A stretch of DNA of 64,000 nt from Riptortus pedestris (taxonomy: Eukaryota > Arthropoda > Insecta > Hemiptera > Alydidae), in NCBI GenBank assembly GCA_019009955.1, contig CM032233.1, positions 60,164,001 through 60,228,000 of the forward strand, written 5' to 3'. This document shows, piece after piece, positions 25,115-37,101 of this stretch. The notes under the pieces were generated by a model. That model was not told the DNA's origin. It did not search any database and saw nothing but the letters and a program-made list of their open reading frames with translations. A program made the position numbers and the translations under genes. Positions within the stretch are counted from its first letter, which is position 1, and each line of letters starts with the position of its first letter.

Positions 25115-26639
25115 CTGCAGAACAAAATCGGTATGTAACCACGTCACGCTACGTAACTACACCAATAACAAAATTGCAACGGGTTAATATTTTACTTGCA
25201 GTAAATCATGTACTCCAATGAACATCGGGAAACAAATTTTATTGAATTTTATATATCTTCTACCTCAGGGTCTTAAAATTAAAATCTCTGAAAATATTAT
25301 GATGAGAAAAAAAGTAAAAATATCCTCAGAAATTCCTATTGTCTTAACTAATAAATGTTGGGATTAATATAATATTTTTTCAAACTAATTTGTTGTATGT
25401 ATTTATCCATTGTGAATGATATATCACTTGTGACTGTCAAGCTTGTTGTTTTAACTTCTTATTGCATAAGGCAAATAGACTAATATTCAAATTCAGACAT
25501 CCCAGGTAGTTCAGACATGCCATTAAAAAGAAAAAGAAAATTTTTGTAAGATTCTTTTGTAGTTTTATTATCGTAGTCTGTAAGTACGAAACCAAATAGT
25601 TTTGTTAACTTATTCATTTGTGTTAGCCTATTATTAAAAACTCAAAATGACACCCAGATATTCAATAATAACACAATACCTTTTACATTTCCTGTATGAC
25701 CTTAATGAAGCATGCATTACTAATTGTAATTTTTCTTATATTAGATAAAACATTTTTCAGCTAGCTATGTTGCCATTATTTGTAATTTAGGCTTGCAAAC
25801 TCGCTAACACAACCTATTTAGCCAATTTTCTTTAAATCTTGTCATTGAGGTATTGCCTATGACACGATTTTTCACAACTTTCTTCAAAAGTATTCTTGCA
25901 AAAAATTTGATATCAAAATATTAATTTTATTTATTTTCAGTAATCATCAAATTTTACTTAAGTCTCCTTTTTCAGGTGAATCATCCGTTGGGCGCTCTAA
26001 GCAAAAGGAAAATAAAACAGAATTATTTTTAACCGTTAATGAAAGTTGGTTCTGCATAAAGAAGAAAACATTTCAAAGGAAGCCGAAGAAAAATTTAAAC
26101 AGGTACTGATTAGAGTCCTCATTATATAAAATTGTACATGGTAATTAAAGGGAATAATTTCTAGAGAAAATGTAATGTTGAATGCTATTAATCAGATATT
26201 TTACTGTAAAGCTGACACGATCTCGGAATAGTAAGTATGAGTTTCTTAATGAAAAAAACATTATTATCTTTTATAGAAAATTCAGTAACTCCTGAAAGTT
26301 AAAATGGAAGTTTTTTGGTTTTTCTTATATCTCATAAGATGGGTTTTCGTTGGCTTGGCTCACGTTACCTCTTAGACAAATTTTGCATGTCATAAATCGA
26401 TCAGATTCATAAACAGGGTGATATGTTCGTTGAGATACCTAAGCCCCCATAGCCTTCTCAAAACCCAGCTTCACTTGGTCCACACTTTTATCAGGAGAAG
26501 ACTCCTGGGATTTTCCAGTGAATTGTCCAACAATGCGCATACCAGATTTATTTCATGTTTAATGTGATGTGAGTTTTACCATGAAAGGTCATAGTACGAC
26601 CCTTCTTCTTTGCCCAATTTTTAAAACTCGTTCCTCTAT
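25115..26639. other. unassigned stretch
   Basis: AT-rich. A short decayed HINE-like 3' segment on the - strand may be present at about 25845-25890 (CATTGAGGTATTGCCTATGA, then ACACGATTTTTCAC). Nothing else is recognised. Confidence 0.35.
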
Positions 26640-27396
26640 TCCTTGGCCATTTGAACTGTCATACTTTCCAAGCTTTGAATTTTCGAGCCCCCCCCCCTCC
26701 CTCTATATCCCCACTATTCCAGGTCCGATTTCAGCCAATAATAAATATGATCTTTAGTGCGTACTGAAACGGTTATATACTCGAGTAGATCAAATAAAAA
26801 TTTTAGAGATAAGAACGCAAAATCTTAATTGAGATGTCATATATAACGTCTCACATAATAAAGCACTCTTGAAAACCGTATTAGGTATTTAAGCTTAGAA
26901 TAAAATACTTCATTTACATAAACCAGCTTATTTTTAATTTGACATAAATAGGAGTGGGGGTTTACTGTAGGCTGAAATCTAAAAAATCCAAATACCTCGG
27001 TTAATATTCATGATAAAAAAATATTTATATAAGAACATTGATAGCCACTTAAATTTTCAATAAGATTGATATATGCAATTTTTCGAACCGACTTATAGTA
27101 ACAGATATATTTCAAGTTTTGTATTTTCCCGGGCTGTATAAACCTCTCTTCCAGTTCGAATTCAGCCATTAACGAAATTTATTTTTACATAAAACGGTTA
27201 TATATCGAGTTTGGTAACGATACGACAAAAATTGGGACCTCTAGAGTGGTAACAGGCAAGTTTATATTTATATGAACGGATTTCAGGGCCTCATTTTCGT
27301 CATCCCCTAAGTTTTGTCGGTGAACATTTATTGAATTTTTTGGAAAATTGAGTATAATCTCAATAGCTGATTTCCCTTAAGGATAATCTGCTAAAT
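26640..27396 (+). mobile_element. old HINE-like copy with duplicated internal module
   Basis: The internal module appears first at about 26680-26815 (C-rich run, TCCGATTTCAGCC, TCGAGTAGATCAAATAAAAATTT) and again at about 27100-27240 (TTCAGCCATTAACGAAA, TATCGAGTTTGGTAACGAT). It continues into the shared 3' end with CAATAGCTGATTTCCCTTAAGG and ends in CTGCTAAATA at about 27396. The 5' terminus is missing and the TA core is reduced to a few bases. Confidence 0.6.
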
Positions 27397-29091
27397 ACAC
27401 ACAATTCAAAGGAGAATCTAGTTACCTGCAGGTCTTTGACCAGAACACAGCAATTAGAAATATCATTCGATGCACCAATGGCGAAATAAATTCTAATTTT
27501 GATATTCCTAAATATTCATTAAATTCAATGTCCTAGTACATAGCAGCCCGCAAATTGAAGTTATGACGTGCATGTACGTGATCGGATAAGTCATAATCAT
27601 TCTCTGTAAAAATCCAGGAGATTTAGATTTTGCAGATTTGAACTACTGATATACATTTCATTGCAGGATTGAAATGCATTTAGTGGCATTAGTAAAATTA
27701 ATTCTAAACTCCTAAATTTATAGTTGATTTTAAAAATTGCCATAACTAAATATTAAGCAAAGCTTATTTGTGATTCAACTATGTTGGAACATGGGAATAC
27801 TATTAGTTTAGACTACTTTGTAGTTTAAAAGAAACATTCAGTGTTATTTTTACATAATTTAATTGATTTTATTTCTATTTATTGATTTGACTATTTTAAT
27901 TGTTTGAACAATTTTAGCAACGCCTAGGGTCGGCACTTTAAAAGTTTTTGTCAAATGGAACATCTACAACGCTGTACGTTGACTTACCCCATTTGAATTC
28001 GAGTACATCTTTTCGGTAAACTATTGAGAGCACACAAATGCCCTTTAGAAATATTCGTGAACATACAAAATTCAACGCCTGTAATTCCTTCCGGAATAGT
28101 TGCTCTATTTCTATAATGATTATATACAAATACGGTTTAGAACAACCCCTAAACCAATTACCAATTATTCTAAATCAATATCAATTATTCCAATTGGTAC
28201 AGTTCTTGTATCTAATAAATAAAAGAAGTTACTTTACAATGAATAAATTAAAAATGATTATCCCAATGTGGTTAGAACCTAAAATGAGTCATGCTCTTAA
28301 CGGGGTTCGAACACTCAATTAAAATATCATATTATGATAAGGCAATATTTAAAAATCAAATTAAAGAGAAAGAATTATGAATTCCTACAAAAAACAAAAA
28401 TAAAAGCCTCAACAAAAAAATATTTTTTCAACGAAATATAATATACAATCGAGGGAAAAAATCTATCGTTAAATATTTCCTAAAACAATAAGGCTTGCCA
28501 ATCAAAAGACAAATACAAAGTAAATTATTTTTAGAATAGATGGGTATCGGCTAATGTATTACTCAATCAAAATGAACGGTCAAATTTCAGTGCTAATTGT
28601 TTCTTCATTGGAAGGGCAGGAAGTGCCGATCTCCTTTGATCCACCATTTAAGCTTAGACGGCAAGGATTCTGCTATTCCAATGAAGCCTTGTTACTCTGA
28701 AGAGTTTTATTTATATTCTCAAGATGAAAAACAAAACATTTCATAAACTGTAAGCTCTGAAATATACTCTTTCATTATCCTTAAACATTTAGCAGTCGAC
28801 GCCTAAAGCAACCTATACTAAGTTGCTACGATCAACTGTACCTAGGAAGACTATCGTACACTATTTGATTATATATAAAGGCAAACGAAACCATAACAAA
28901 TGTTGGGGATAGAGAATTGCCAATTTAATATTTATTTATTTTTATATGTAAGAGAAATGTTTGCAGTTGCCGGAACTAAAACCAGGGCCTCCGGGTTACC
29001 TCGGCCAACTGGTCGAGCCCTGGGTAGAATGGCGAGTAGTACGATAAATCCCTCCCTTCAAGCCATTCACTCCAAACAGTAATATTTAAAA
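27397..29091. other. unassigned stretch
   Basis: No gene or repeat family recognised. Short frames at 27938-28322 and 28900-29082 have no supporting features. Confidence 0.4.
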
Positions 29092-29249
29092 AAAACTCCG
29101 TCACGCAGGGGCTGCGTAAACTAAGTAGATTTCCCACGTGAAGTTTTACAATAGAGAAATTTCACGAGAGCCAAGCCATTCAAGGAAATGGCCGAACTAG
29201 CTTTTGGCGGGAAAGTAACTCTCGTCCGTTAGGCGCCCAGATTTAATGG
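29092..29249 (+). mobile_element. HINE-like element, 5' part of copy D (short type)
   Basis: A 5' end (AACTCCGTCACGCAGGGG) with AGATTTCCC and the short-type module (CACGAGAGCC, GCTTTTGGCGGGAAA, CTCGTCCGTTAGGCGCCCAGA). It is cut off at ATTTAATGG exactly where the next copy begins, so the following element appears to have inserted into it. Confidence 0.7.
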
Positions 29250-29869
29250 AAAAGTCCGTCACGCAGAGGCTGCGTAAACTAAGCAGATTTCCTATGTGAA
29301 GTTTAGCAATAGAGAAATCTGCATACTGGTAACACAACACCACCATAAGTAATTACAAACGGTAATGAGAAATCTTTCAGTTAATTTTAATAAACTCCCA
29401 ACTGAAACGGCTTCTGAATTGTAAGAATAATTTATATTTTAATAACTCAAATGTTAGTAGTCCAAGAACTAAAGAAGGGGGGGGCGGAAGAACAGAACAT
29501 ATTTGCATAAATCTCACAAAGTAAAGAAGGTTAGGTAAGAGCCGAGACTTACGAAAACGGCCGAACTAACCCGAACAACACCCGACCACAGACTTCATAA
29601 AAATGCAAATATCTCGGTTAATATTCAAGATAGAGAATAAATGTATATACTAATATTTATAGTAAATTTAATTTGCAATAAGATTGGTTCTATACAATTT
29701 TTCGATCCGATGCATAATAACGGAGATATTTCGAATTTTCGAAAATCCCCCCCTCCCTATGGTACGATTTCAGCCATTAACGAACTTGATCTGTCTTTTT
29801 ACATAAAACGGTTAAATATCGAGTTTCGTAACGATCAAACAAAAATTGCGACCGCTAGAGCGTTATCAG

Positions 29870-29917
<48 letters not shown>

Positions 29918-30039
29918 GAACGGACCTCATTTTCGTCATCTCTTGGGTAGGATCGATGGACATTTGAAGAAATTTTTCGAAACTCGCGTCATGAGTACGA
30001 CCTCAATAGCTGATTTCCCTTAAGGGAAATCTGCTAAAA
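29250..30039 (+). mobile_element. HINE-like element, copy E (long/short chimaera)
   Basis: The 5' end AAAAGTCCGTCACGCAGAGG starts directly at the break in copy D. The first part is long type (CATACTGGTAACACAACACC, a G-rich run, ATATTTGCATAAATCTCAC). It then switches to a short-type stretch (AGAGCCGAGACTTACGAAAA, GGCCGAACTA) before the common 3' half. The (TA)n lies at 29875-29911. The 3' end TTTCCCTTAAGGGAAA then CTGCTAAAA is perfect. Confidence 0.7.
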
Positions 30040-30952
30040 TAATTACATCATTAATTTTTTCATGACTAAGTATTCCGTTCACATCAACAAGTCAAGTAGA
30101 GAGAATAAGAGTAGGGCGTACTCATTGACTCCTTGTGTACCCCACTGCCTGTACTGTTATATATTCCATTGTTTTATTCATCATCGTTCCATATTCCATT
30201 GTGAATTCGTCTCCATTCAGATCCCATCTAATAGCCATATATATTCCTAAAGATATTGCATCACGTGGATTGAAAGACACCTACATCAATCTCAGTGGAT
30301 AATATACGCTCCATCACCTACTGTAGTTAAATAGATTCCAAACAATAAGAAGTTGTGCTTACGTTTATTTATTGACTCTTTGACCTCGGATTACATAAAG
30401 TGTGAAGAACGGTCAGGTATTTTGAGAAATCAGAACCCCATTTTTGGAAAAGTAGGAGACTATTTTTACTTGATTCCTTCAGCTTGCTTCAAGTTAATAT
30501 ACACTTCTATCTAAAGCTTATTACATATAGAAGCTGTTTCAAAATTAGTAAATCGGACAACAGATATAAACAGTAGGAGGCTAAATAAAAATCATTACAA
30601 CCAATCAATAAGCTAAAAAAATAAAACTTTTAGCCTTGATTTAGAGGCCTGAAATCTTAGTTCAAAGAGATTTGTGCAAGATAAAATATTATCAAATGAA
30701 TAGTTTATTTACTTATAACTCAGGAGGGAATCATCTATCTTTAATAGTCTCTTTCATATTACATCATCTACAACCAGAAGTCACCAACATAACAGAATAT
30801 AAACTAAGTCCTTCCTTTTTTCAGCCCTTTAACTTACATTCCCTACTGGTTTATCAAGAGATTCACTTAGGTTATTTGTAATTAATTTTTAAAGGTAAGG
30901 ATCTTGACTTTATTTTGAAGTTTTATTAGTAAATTTAGATATTTAATTGGCA
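30040..30952. other. unassigned stretch
   Basis: No recognisable gene. The + strand frames at 30062-30250 and 30672-30881 are short and featureless. Confidence 0.4.
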
Positions 30953-31073
30953 TTTTAGCCCCCTTAAGGGAAATCAGATTTTGAGATCGTACTCATGACG
31001 CGATTTTCGAAATTTTTCTTCAAATGTCCATCCATCCTACCTAGGAGATGACGAAAATGAGGTCAGTTCAAAA

Positions 31074-31158
<85 letters not shown>

Positions 31159-31934
31159 TGTGTGTGTATGTTACCGCTCTAACGGTCGCAATTTTTGTGT
31201 GATCGTTGCCAAACTCGATATTTAGTCGTTTTATGTAAAAAGAAAGATCAAGTTCGTTAACGGCTGAAATCGGACCAGGAGAGGGGTTTAGAGGGGGAGG
31301 ATTTTGAAAATTCGAAATATATCCGTTACTATACGTCGGATCGAAAAAATGTATAGAATCTACTTTATAACAAACTAAATGTTCCATAAATATTGCTATA
31401 TACATTTATTCTCTATCTTGAATATTAACCGAGTTACTTGCATTTTTCAGCCTTCAGCAAACCCCCACTTCTACTCCTGTTACATAAGCAATATTCGATT
31501 ATGTAATAAACCACACCATTCAAAGCTTAAATACCAAATATTGTTTTCAAGGGACAATTATTATACGAGATACAAACAAATATGTCCCGGGACCCCCCCT
31601 TCTTAAGTTTTTGGACTACTTAAATTAGATTGATTGAGATAAAAATTATTTTGATTCGTTATAAATTACAGTGCTAGAAATAGTAAATAGTTTTTAATAA
31701 AATAAATACGTTATATTCAGACATATTACAGTAATTGTTTTTCTTTCCTGTAAGTTGGCAGAACTGCTTGTCTAAATTTCAGAAGCTTTCCGTCGGGAGA
31801 TTTCTTATTATAGTTAGTATTTATTCACTTAATATTCACGGTGGTGTTGTGTTACCGGTATGTAGATTTATCTATTGTTAAACTTCACGCGGGAAATCTG
31901 CTTAGTTTATGCAGCCCCTGCGTGACGGACTTTT
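30953..31934 (-). mobile_element. HINE-like element, copy F (long type, full length)
   Basis: The longest complete copy (982 bp). The right edge is GTGACGGACTTTT and the left edge TTTTAGCCCCCTTAAGGG. It has the long-type module in full (the complement of CATACCGGTAACACAACACC near 31840-31865). The internal tract is composite: (TA)n at 31077-31116, then (TG)n to about 31169, in the place where other copies have only TA. It has no coding capacity. The - strand frame across the tract reads through repeat only. Confidence 0.75.
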
Positions 31935-33144
31935 TAAAGATCGTACCCTCCTCCTCGTTTGGGTACAAATTCTAACTGTGATTGATGGAGAATCGGTTAT
32001 TTGGTGGTCGATATCGATTCAGTCACACTCCTACCAAAGGGCCAATTGGATATTTTCCTCCAAGTTGAAAGGGCCAGCTCTAGAACATCTCCATGGCACT
32101 AGGGAGATATTTGAGATGTGGAATGCCCATTCTTGTGGGACTATTAGCTGTGGCTAATGGGGGTGGCGAACCTCCAAGGTGTTTTACAGAGCAGATTTCA
32201 GGTTAAAGTCGTAGACACAAAAGTACCACCTTTTAATAGTTTTCCCATCACTCATTTTGTTCAGGCTAAAATTTAATAGTTTTTGGCCCGGATCCTCGCC
32301 TTTACAGAGTAATACGACCACTTAAAAACCAGACATGCTGTTGGGAGATAAAACATTTAGAACCTTTAGGTACTTGTTCATTTTATGTTTCGTAAAATTT
32401 TTCTCCGCCAGAATAATCCACCTACTATCACCAATTCCATCACATATTTAAATGGTACGAGAGAGAGAGGGAGCTTTATTAAAAATATATGATACTTGAC
32501 AAGACACAAAATTGTAATTATTTTATACAGTATTTTATACACATGATCAACAGTGAAAACCATGTTAAATCGTCTAAACATTCCTCGAAATGATTATAGA
32601 TCATTGGTATTACTCATCCTAGACCACAGTAAAAATGGTGTAGACTTCATTGTATAAAAAATTGTCACCACTGAAATCTGCCCGAATACTGTAAAACAGG
32701 AAATAATAACAACGTCCGTTAGGGCTAAAGTGCATTTATTTTGAATACATTAAAATCATGTCAACTACTTCAAAAAGAAAACACTAATACAATAAAAAAA
32801 GGTATTGAAACACTTTTCTACAATATAGACGTAAATTTAGGATATTAATCACCAAACATTTAATTACATACGACTTGATTGAATAAAAGAAGAAGATTTA
32901 TTACACAGTTAAGTGAATATTTCAACAATATTTGATGGCTATTTGATAAAATGAACAATTTATTAATGTAATATCATGCTGAAGGAAGTAGTATGTTGAA
33001 AATATTGTTTTTGACAAACGACACTACGGTTGCCTAAACAGTCCCCAAGTAGTGTAGTACTCAAGTGGGAAAAATGAATAAGCGAAAGTGTGTTATCAAC
33101 TTTTTACCTTTCAACGAACATTGTCGCGATGTAAATCATAAGGT
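31935..33144. other. unassigned stretch
   Basis: A less AT-rich piece at about 31940-32330 contains a + strand frame (31909-32157) with no recognisable family. The rest shows nothing. Confidence 0.35.
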
Positions 33145-33834
33145 AAAACGTCCGTCACGCAGGGGCTGAGTAAACTAAGCAGATTTCCCACGCGAAAGTT
33201 TACAATAGATAAATATATATACAGGTAACACTAATGTTAAGTGAATAAATACAAACAGTAATGAGAAATCTTTCAGTCAATTTACAATACTAATAATCTC
33301 TACAACGGAAAGCGGTTGAATTATAAACAAACCGGCAAGCCAACCTCGTAGCGCTGAATATATAGATAGACCGAAAAGAAAAACAATTAATGAAATATAT
33401 CTGAATATAAGATATTTATTTCATTGAAAACAATTTACTAAAGGTAATGTTGTAATTTCTAATGAATCAGAATCAGTTTTATCTCAATCACTCAAATTTT
33501 AGTAATCCAAGAACAAAAAGGGGGGGGGGCAACAAAACGTATTTGCATATATCTTACAAAGTAAAAGTTCAATGAAAACAATATTTGATGTTTAAACTTG
33601 TAATGAAGTGGTTCATGAAATAACAGCTTATTGTTAATATGACATGAGTAGAAGTGGGTGAAGGCTAAAAACTGAAAAATGCCAATATCTCGGTTAATAT
33701 CCAAGATAGAAAATAATTGTATATAACAATATTTATAGTAATTTTCACTTTCAATAAGATTGGTTCTATATCATTTTTCTATCCGACGTATAGTAATAGA
33801 GGTATTCCGAAGTTTCGAAAATCCTCCCCTCGTT
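33145..33834 (+). mobile_element. HINE-like element, copy G (long type, 3' truncated)
   Basis: The 5' end (AAAACGTCCGTCACGCAGGG) and the long-type module are present. Homology stops at the C-rich run after GTTTCGAAAATCC (about 33834), so the TA core and 3' hairpin are missing. A free-standing TA tract lies 155 bases further on. Confidence 0.7.
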
Positions 33835-33984
33835 TGTAAGCACACCAATTAATAAGATTATGGTAATATGCCGCCTTGATATTAATATAAATATATACAA
33901 TAAAGAATAAAGTTGAAAGAGAAGTGTATAGCATGTCTCAAGGAGCACAGCATTTGTTATTGCTCTCCAGGATGTATGTATGTA

Positions 33985-33988
<4 letters not shown>

Positions 33989-34047
<59 letters not shown>
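33989..34047. repeat. (TA)n microsatellite
   Basis: About 59 bases of TA preceded by an ATGTATGT run, between truncated copy G and copy H. Its flanks are not those of the HINE-like core. Confidence 0.85.
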
Positions 34048-34050
<3 letters not shown>

Positions 34051-34102
34051 TAACTATATACATGGCTAACGCGTCTAAAGTAATTCTCCCTATCCTATAG
34101 TA

Positions 34103-34503
34103 AAAAGTCCGTCACGCAGGGGCTGCGTAAACTAAGCAGATTTCCCACGTGAAGCTATACAATAGAGAAATCTCTATACGAGAGCCGTCTATACGTTCGT
34201 TATCTGCCCACATTTAATAAAAATACATATATCTCGGTTAATATTCAAGATAGAGAAAAAATGTATATAACAATATTTATAGTAAATTTAATTTGCAATA
34301 AGATTGATTCTATACAATTTTTTGATCCGACGTATGGTAACGGAGATATTTTGAATTTTCAAAAAACCTCCCCTCTAAACCCCCCCTCCCCCTGGTCCGA
34401 TTTCAGCCGTTAACGAACTTGATCTTTCTTTTTACATAAAACGACTAAATATAGAGTTTGGTAACGATTAAACAATAATTGCGACCGCTAGAGCGACAGA
34501 CAG

Positions 34504-34543
<40 letters not shown>

Positions 34544-34669
34544 TTTTGAACGGACCTCATTTTCGTCATCTCCTGGGTAGGATCGATGGACATTTGAAGA
34601 AAAATGTCGGAAATTGCGTCATGAGTACAACCTCAATAGCTGATTTCCCTTAAGGGAAATCTGCTAAAA
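34103..34669 (+). mobile_element. HINE-like element, copy H (short type, full length)
   Basis: A complete copy with AAAAGTCCGTCACGCAGGGG at the start. The short-type module is itself shortened, the (TA)n lies at 34509-34541, and it has a perfect 3' hairpin and CTGCTAAAA end. Directly after the end comes CGTCCGTCCGCAGGTGCTGC, a 22-base stub of another 5' terminus that shares the AAAA. Confidence 0.75.
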
Positions 34670-34700
34670 CGTCCGTCCGCAGGTGCTGCATTTATTTAAA

Positions 34701-35110
34701 AAAAGTCCGTCACGCAGGGGTTGCCTTAACTAAGCAGATTTTCCACTTACGTCGAGTATTTGCATTTATCTCTAGACGTAAAAGCTCAATATGAACAATA
34801 TTTGTTATTTATACTTCAAATAAAGTGCTTCATAATATAACAGCTTATTGTTAATATGACATGAGTAGGAGCGAGGGTTTACTGAAGGCCGAAAACTAAA
34901 AAAATGCACATATCTCGGTTAATATTAAAGATAGTGAAAAAACGTGCATGACGACATTTATAGAACATTACATTTGTAATAAGATTGGTTCTATAAAACT
35001 TTTCGATCCGACGCATGATATATTTATATACGGACCTCAGTTTCGTCATCTACTAGGTAGGATTGCTGGACATTTGAAGAAAAATTTCGAAAATCGCGTC
35101 ATGAGTACAA
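34701..35110 (+). mobile_element. HINE-like element, copy I (3' truncated, internal deletion)
   Basis: Starts AAAAGTCCGTCACGCAGGGG and jumps early into the long-type module (ATTTGCATTTATCTCTAGAC, ATGAGTAGGAGCGAGGGTTT). It then skips from the CGATCCGACGCATGATA region to TTATATACGGACCTCAG, losing the module before the core. It ends at GCGTCATGAGTACAACTATA, without the hairpin. Confidence 0.65.
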
Positions 35111-36237
35111 CTATACAACTATGAGCATACATATTTTCAGAGCTGTAACCTAATAAAAAATTGCAAACACATTGAGCACTCATGCGGTCATTACCCCCTT
35201 TCCTGTTTCCTCTCTTCTTCAACAGAACTGATATCAACAATATTCACTGATACAGTAAAACTACCAGCAATATTGCCAATTTTCTCAGGAATAGGCGTTT
35301 ATTTAGATAAGATAGTATACTTATCGAAAATATTTATATGATATATTAAACCATTCTGGTTATCTGGTTCGTCTACAAGTTCTAAAATAAAATTTCAATA
35401 ATTGTTCTATGACCTCCGTCTAGCGTTTCTCTTGCTTTGGCTAATTCTGGGGTAATTCTGCCTATGATTGAAGTAGAATAGAACAGTTGTTATAAAGGAT
35501 TACTAACATATACTTAAATGAATAAACACAAGAACTGTAAGATATGCGTTGCCTGCAAGATCGCTTAGAATGTTGCTAATTGTTGACCGAGGCAAATAGC
35601 ATATAACAAGTGTCACAGAATTTACTGAAGCAACTGATGATTTAATAATGCTACTTAATAGTACTATTTTTATTCGTTTCCAAATTTTACTTTCATGGGA
35701 TTTCCAGATCCGTTGTGATATTAACGACATATGTATAGGAGAACATCGGTCTTAACAGGTGGTATTTATAACTGGAGACATCAGGAATAATTTAAGATAG
35801 TCTGTGTTTTAGTCTGTTGAATAGAGGAATTCTAAAATAGTTTTGCAAACCTAAGCCATTCCACGAGAATGTGCTCACAGCTACTTCTTTCCACTGCGCC
35901 ATCTATAGAAAAGTTACGACAAGGATTGTTTATTTTGATTGTATATTGGCTAATATAGTCTATGTATTATTGTTGTAAAGTGCTTCCTTCTGATGAAAGT
36001 TTGAGATTACTCTTATCCTGATTGTATAAGAATTGCACTTGTCATAGGAAGATATCCTAGAAAATAGGACCATCATAATGACCGTTCCAGAGTATGTCTT
36101 TAATGATTTCTACATGTATTCAATATTTTTCTGGAATGGATATATTGTTTTCGACAACTGCGTGCTTCAAAAATTGCGTAATTTTTGTTGTGAGTTAATC
36201 ACATATATAAAAATTACGAAATAAATTAAGGCAACCC
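35111..36237. other. unassigned stretch
   Basis: The - strand frame at 35730-35503 is hydrophobic in part but has no recognisable family and no good splice context. Nothing else is seen. Confidence 0.35.
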
Positions 36238-36329
36238 TGTAGGAGTGATGGCGCCAGGAGTTTTCTAGTTGACGGCCAGTCTGAGATCTAGGCCAGTCTG
36301 GACCCTTTTCTTTGAATGCACCACCCGTC

Positions 36330-36358
36330 TATAAAGCGGCCCAGCTCGCTCGACAGTT
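36330..36358 (+). promoter_or_regulatory. TATA box and initiator of the LTR-like sequence
   Basis: TATAAAG is followed about 20 bases later by a GACAGTTAG initiator-like word, the usual arthropod LTR promoter spacing. The HINE-like insertion begins 13 bases further downstream. Confidence 0.4.
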
Positions 36359-36371
36359 AGTAAGATCACAG

Positions 36372-36493
36372 TTTTAGCAGATTTCCCTTCAGGGAAATCA
36401 GCTATTGAGGTCGTATTCACGACGCGATTTTCGAAAAATGTCGTCAAATGTCCATCGATCCTACCCAGGAGAGGACGAAAATGAGGTCCATTC

Positions 36494-36534
<41 letters not shown>

Positions 36535-36568
36535 AAATTGTGATCGCTAGAGCGTTAACAGATCGATA

Positions 36569-36599
<31 letters not shown>

Positions 36600-37101
36600 C
36601 TATATATATATAGGTGGTAACGCTCTAGCGATAACAATTTTTGTTTGATCGTTACAAACTCGAAATTTAATCGTTTTATGTGAAAAGAATGATCACGATA
36701 TTTGTGTTCGTTAGTGGCTGAAATCGGACCAGTGGGAGGTGGGTTTAGAGGGGGATTTTTGAAAATTCGAAATATCTCTGTTATTATGCGTCGGATCGAA
36801 AAAATTGTATCAATCATATTGCAAATTAAATTTACTATAAATATTGTTCTATACATGTATTCTGTATCTTGAATATTAACCGAGATATTTGCATTTGTAT
36901 TGTGTGAGTGGTCGGCAGGAGTCGGCTATGTTCGGGACTTTCCGCCGAGAGCTAGTGTGGCCGTTTCCATAACTGTTCGTCCCTCGTGAATAGGTTTAGA
37001 GATTCCTTACTACTACTGTTGTTATTAGGCAGATTTCTCTATTGTAAAACTTCACGTGGGAAATCTGCTTAGCTTACGCAGCCCCTGCCTGACGTACATT
37101 T
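36372..37101 (-). mobile_element. HINE-like element, copy J (short type, inside an LTR)
   Basis: The left edge is TTTTAGCAGATTTCCC and the right edge GACGTACATTT, a mutated 5' end. The core is rearranged: TA tracts at about 36500-36533 and 36573-36610 flank an inverted second copy of the conserved core flank (GATCGCTAGAGCGTTAACAG against GGTAACGCTCTAGCGATAAC), making a fold-back. The short-type module has an extra 50-60 bases near 36990-37030. Confidence 0.7.

Noticed and set aside
35503..35730. Partly hydrophobic 75-codon - strand frame that might suggest a chemoreceptor exon
   Set aside because: No family motif and no convincing splice sites.
36461..36856. 131-codon - strand frame with IYIYIY runs
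   Set aside because: Reads the TA core of HINE-like copy J. The similar frames in other copies (about 8967, 29641, 31037) are likewise repeat artefacts.
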